A model generated the notes under the pieces. That model worked only from the letters and a program-made list of their open reading frames with translations. It made no database searches and was not told the origin of the DNA. From JAQBGV01 sp032128395 (GTDB taxonomy: Bacteria; Planctomycetota; UBA8108; UBA1146): 15,507 nucleotides of DNA. Made by a program: the position numbers and the translations under genes. Every line of letters starts with the position of its first letter. Position 1 is the stretch's first letter. This document shows, one piece after another, positions 15,337 through 15,507 of this stretch. Where the stretch lies: positions 1 through 15,507 of the forward strand of contig JAQBGV010000214.1 of the NCBI GenBank assembly GCA_032128395.1, read 5' to 3'.

Positions 15337-15429
15337 CGCCAGAAACGCCAGAAACGCCAGAAACGCCAGAGACGCCAGAGACGCCAGAGACGCCAGAGAC
15401 GCCAGACGCCAGACGCCAGAAACGCCAGG
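15337..15429. repeat. 9-bp tandem repeat array (CGCCAGAAA / CGCCAGAGA)
   Basis: There are three CGCCAGAAA units (15337-15363), four CGCCAGAGA units (15364-15399), two shortened 7-base CGCCAGA units (15400-15413), then CGCCAGAAA and a final CGCCAGG. The blocks of identical variants point to local slippage or unequal crossing-over. The array lies about 120 bases upstream of the dockerin-like gene. On the minus strand it could encode Gly-Val-Ser repeats, but the 7-base units break that frame and no gene is supported. Confidence 0.9.
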
Positions 15430-15460
15430 ACGGCCGAGGAGGTGCCGAATGCAAGGCGCG

Positions 15461-15498
15461 GGGTCGAGCCCGACCGCAGGCGGGGCCTTCGCCCCGTC
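15461..15498. other. Two adjacent short hairpins at window end
   Basis: GGTCG-AGCC-CGACC (15462-15475) and CGGGGC-CTTC-GCCCCG (15481-15496) are perfect stems of 5 and 6 bp with 4-base loops. Neither is followed by a T-tract within the window. They may end a transcript entering from beyond the window edge, or belong to an intergenic repeat family; the neighbouring gene is not visible. Confidence 0.3.
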
Positions 15499-15507
15499 GA
15501 GGATCGG

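Noticed and set aside
15337..15429. CRISPR array
   Set aside because: Units of 7-9 bases are contiguous without spacers, and there are no cas genes.
15125..15454. Minus-strand protein with Gly-Val-Ser repeats
   Set aside because: It is produced by the 9-bp repeat, overlaps the signal peptide region of the dockerin-like gene in another frame, and has no start site support.

Overview
The window is GC-rich bacterial DNA. It most likely comes from a planctomycete or close relative. The main clue is the secreted protein at 13614-15218, whose C-terminus carries paired dockerin-like calcium loops of the form DxNxDG..NIADAV..L..LF, a layout common in Planctomycetota genomes. The gene set (leucine catabolism, transketolase, amino-acid symporter) is ordinary free-living heterotroph metabolism. 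The taxonomic call is an inference from protein style; there is no rRNA marker here.

Layout. Positions 1-974 (minus) hold the N-terminal part of a sodium:alanine/glycine symporter cut by the window edge. Behind it at 1169-2140 (minus) is a PLP-dependent serine/threonine dehydratase-like enzyme; the two look like an amino-acid uptake and catabolism pair. A divergent 249-bp spacer leads to a single-chain transketolase at 2390-4351 (plus). After a 402-bp convergent spacer come two minus-strand genes: a spore-photoproduct-lyase-like radical SAM protein (4754-5779) ending in a possible sliding-clamp-binding motif, and upstream of it a 627-residue membrane protein (5969-7852) with a zinc ribbon, one transmembrane helix, a possible dead trypsin-like domain, a TPR-like segment and a C-terminal retropepsin-like protease domain.

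Positions 8144-13490 (plus) form a tight leucine/isovalerate degradation operon: the methylcrotonyl-CoA carboxylase beta subunit, methylglutaconyl-CoA hydratase, biotin carboxylase, a separate biotin carboxyl carrier protein, and HMG-CoA lyase. Together they convert 3-methylcrotonyl-CoA to acetyl-CoA and acetoacetate. The last four genes overlap their neighbours, which implies translational coupling. The first step, isovaleryl-CoA dehydrogenase, is not in the window. The carboxylase alpha subunit, normally one chain, is split in two at an ATGA overlap.

A 114-bp REPIN-like palindrome (13498-13611) lies between the operon and the convergent secreted dockerin-type protein. Upstream of that protein, the window ends in a 9-bp tandem repeat array and small hairpins. 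I see no CRISPR array, tRNA, rRNA, transposase gene or phage gene. The strongest candidates for something new are the zinc-ribbon/pseudoprotease/retropepsin protein, the clamp-motif radical SAM protein and the split carboxylase; none amounts to a demonstrated new system.
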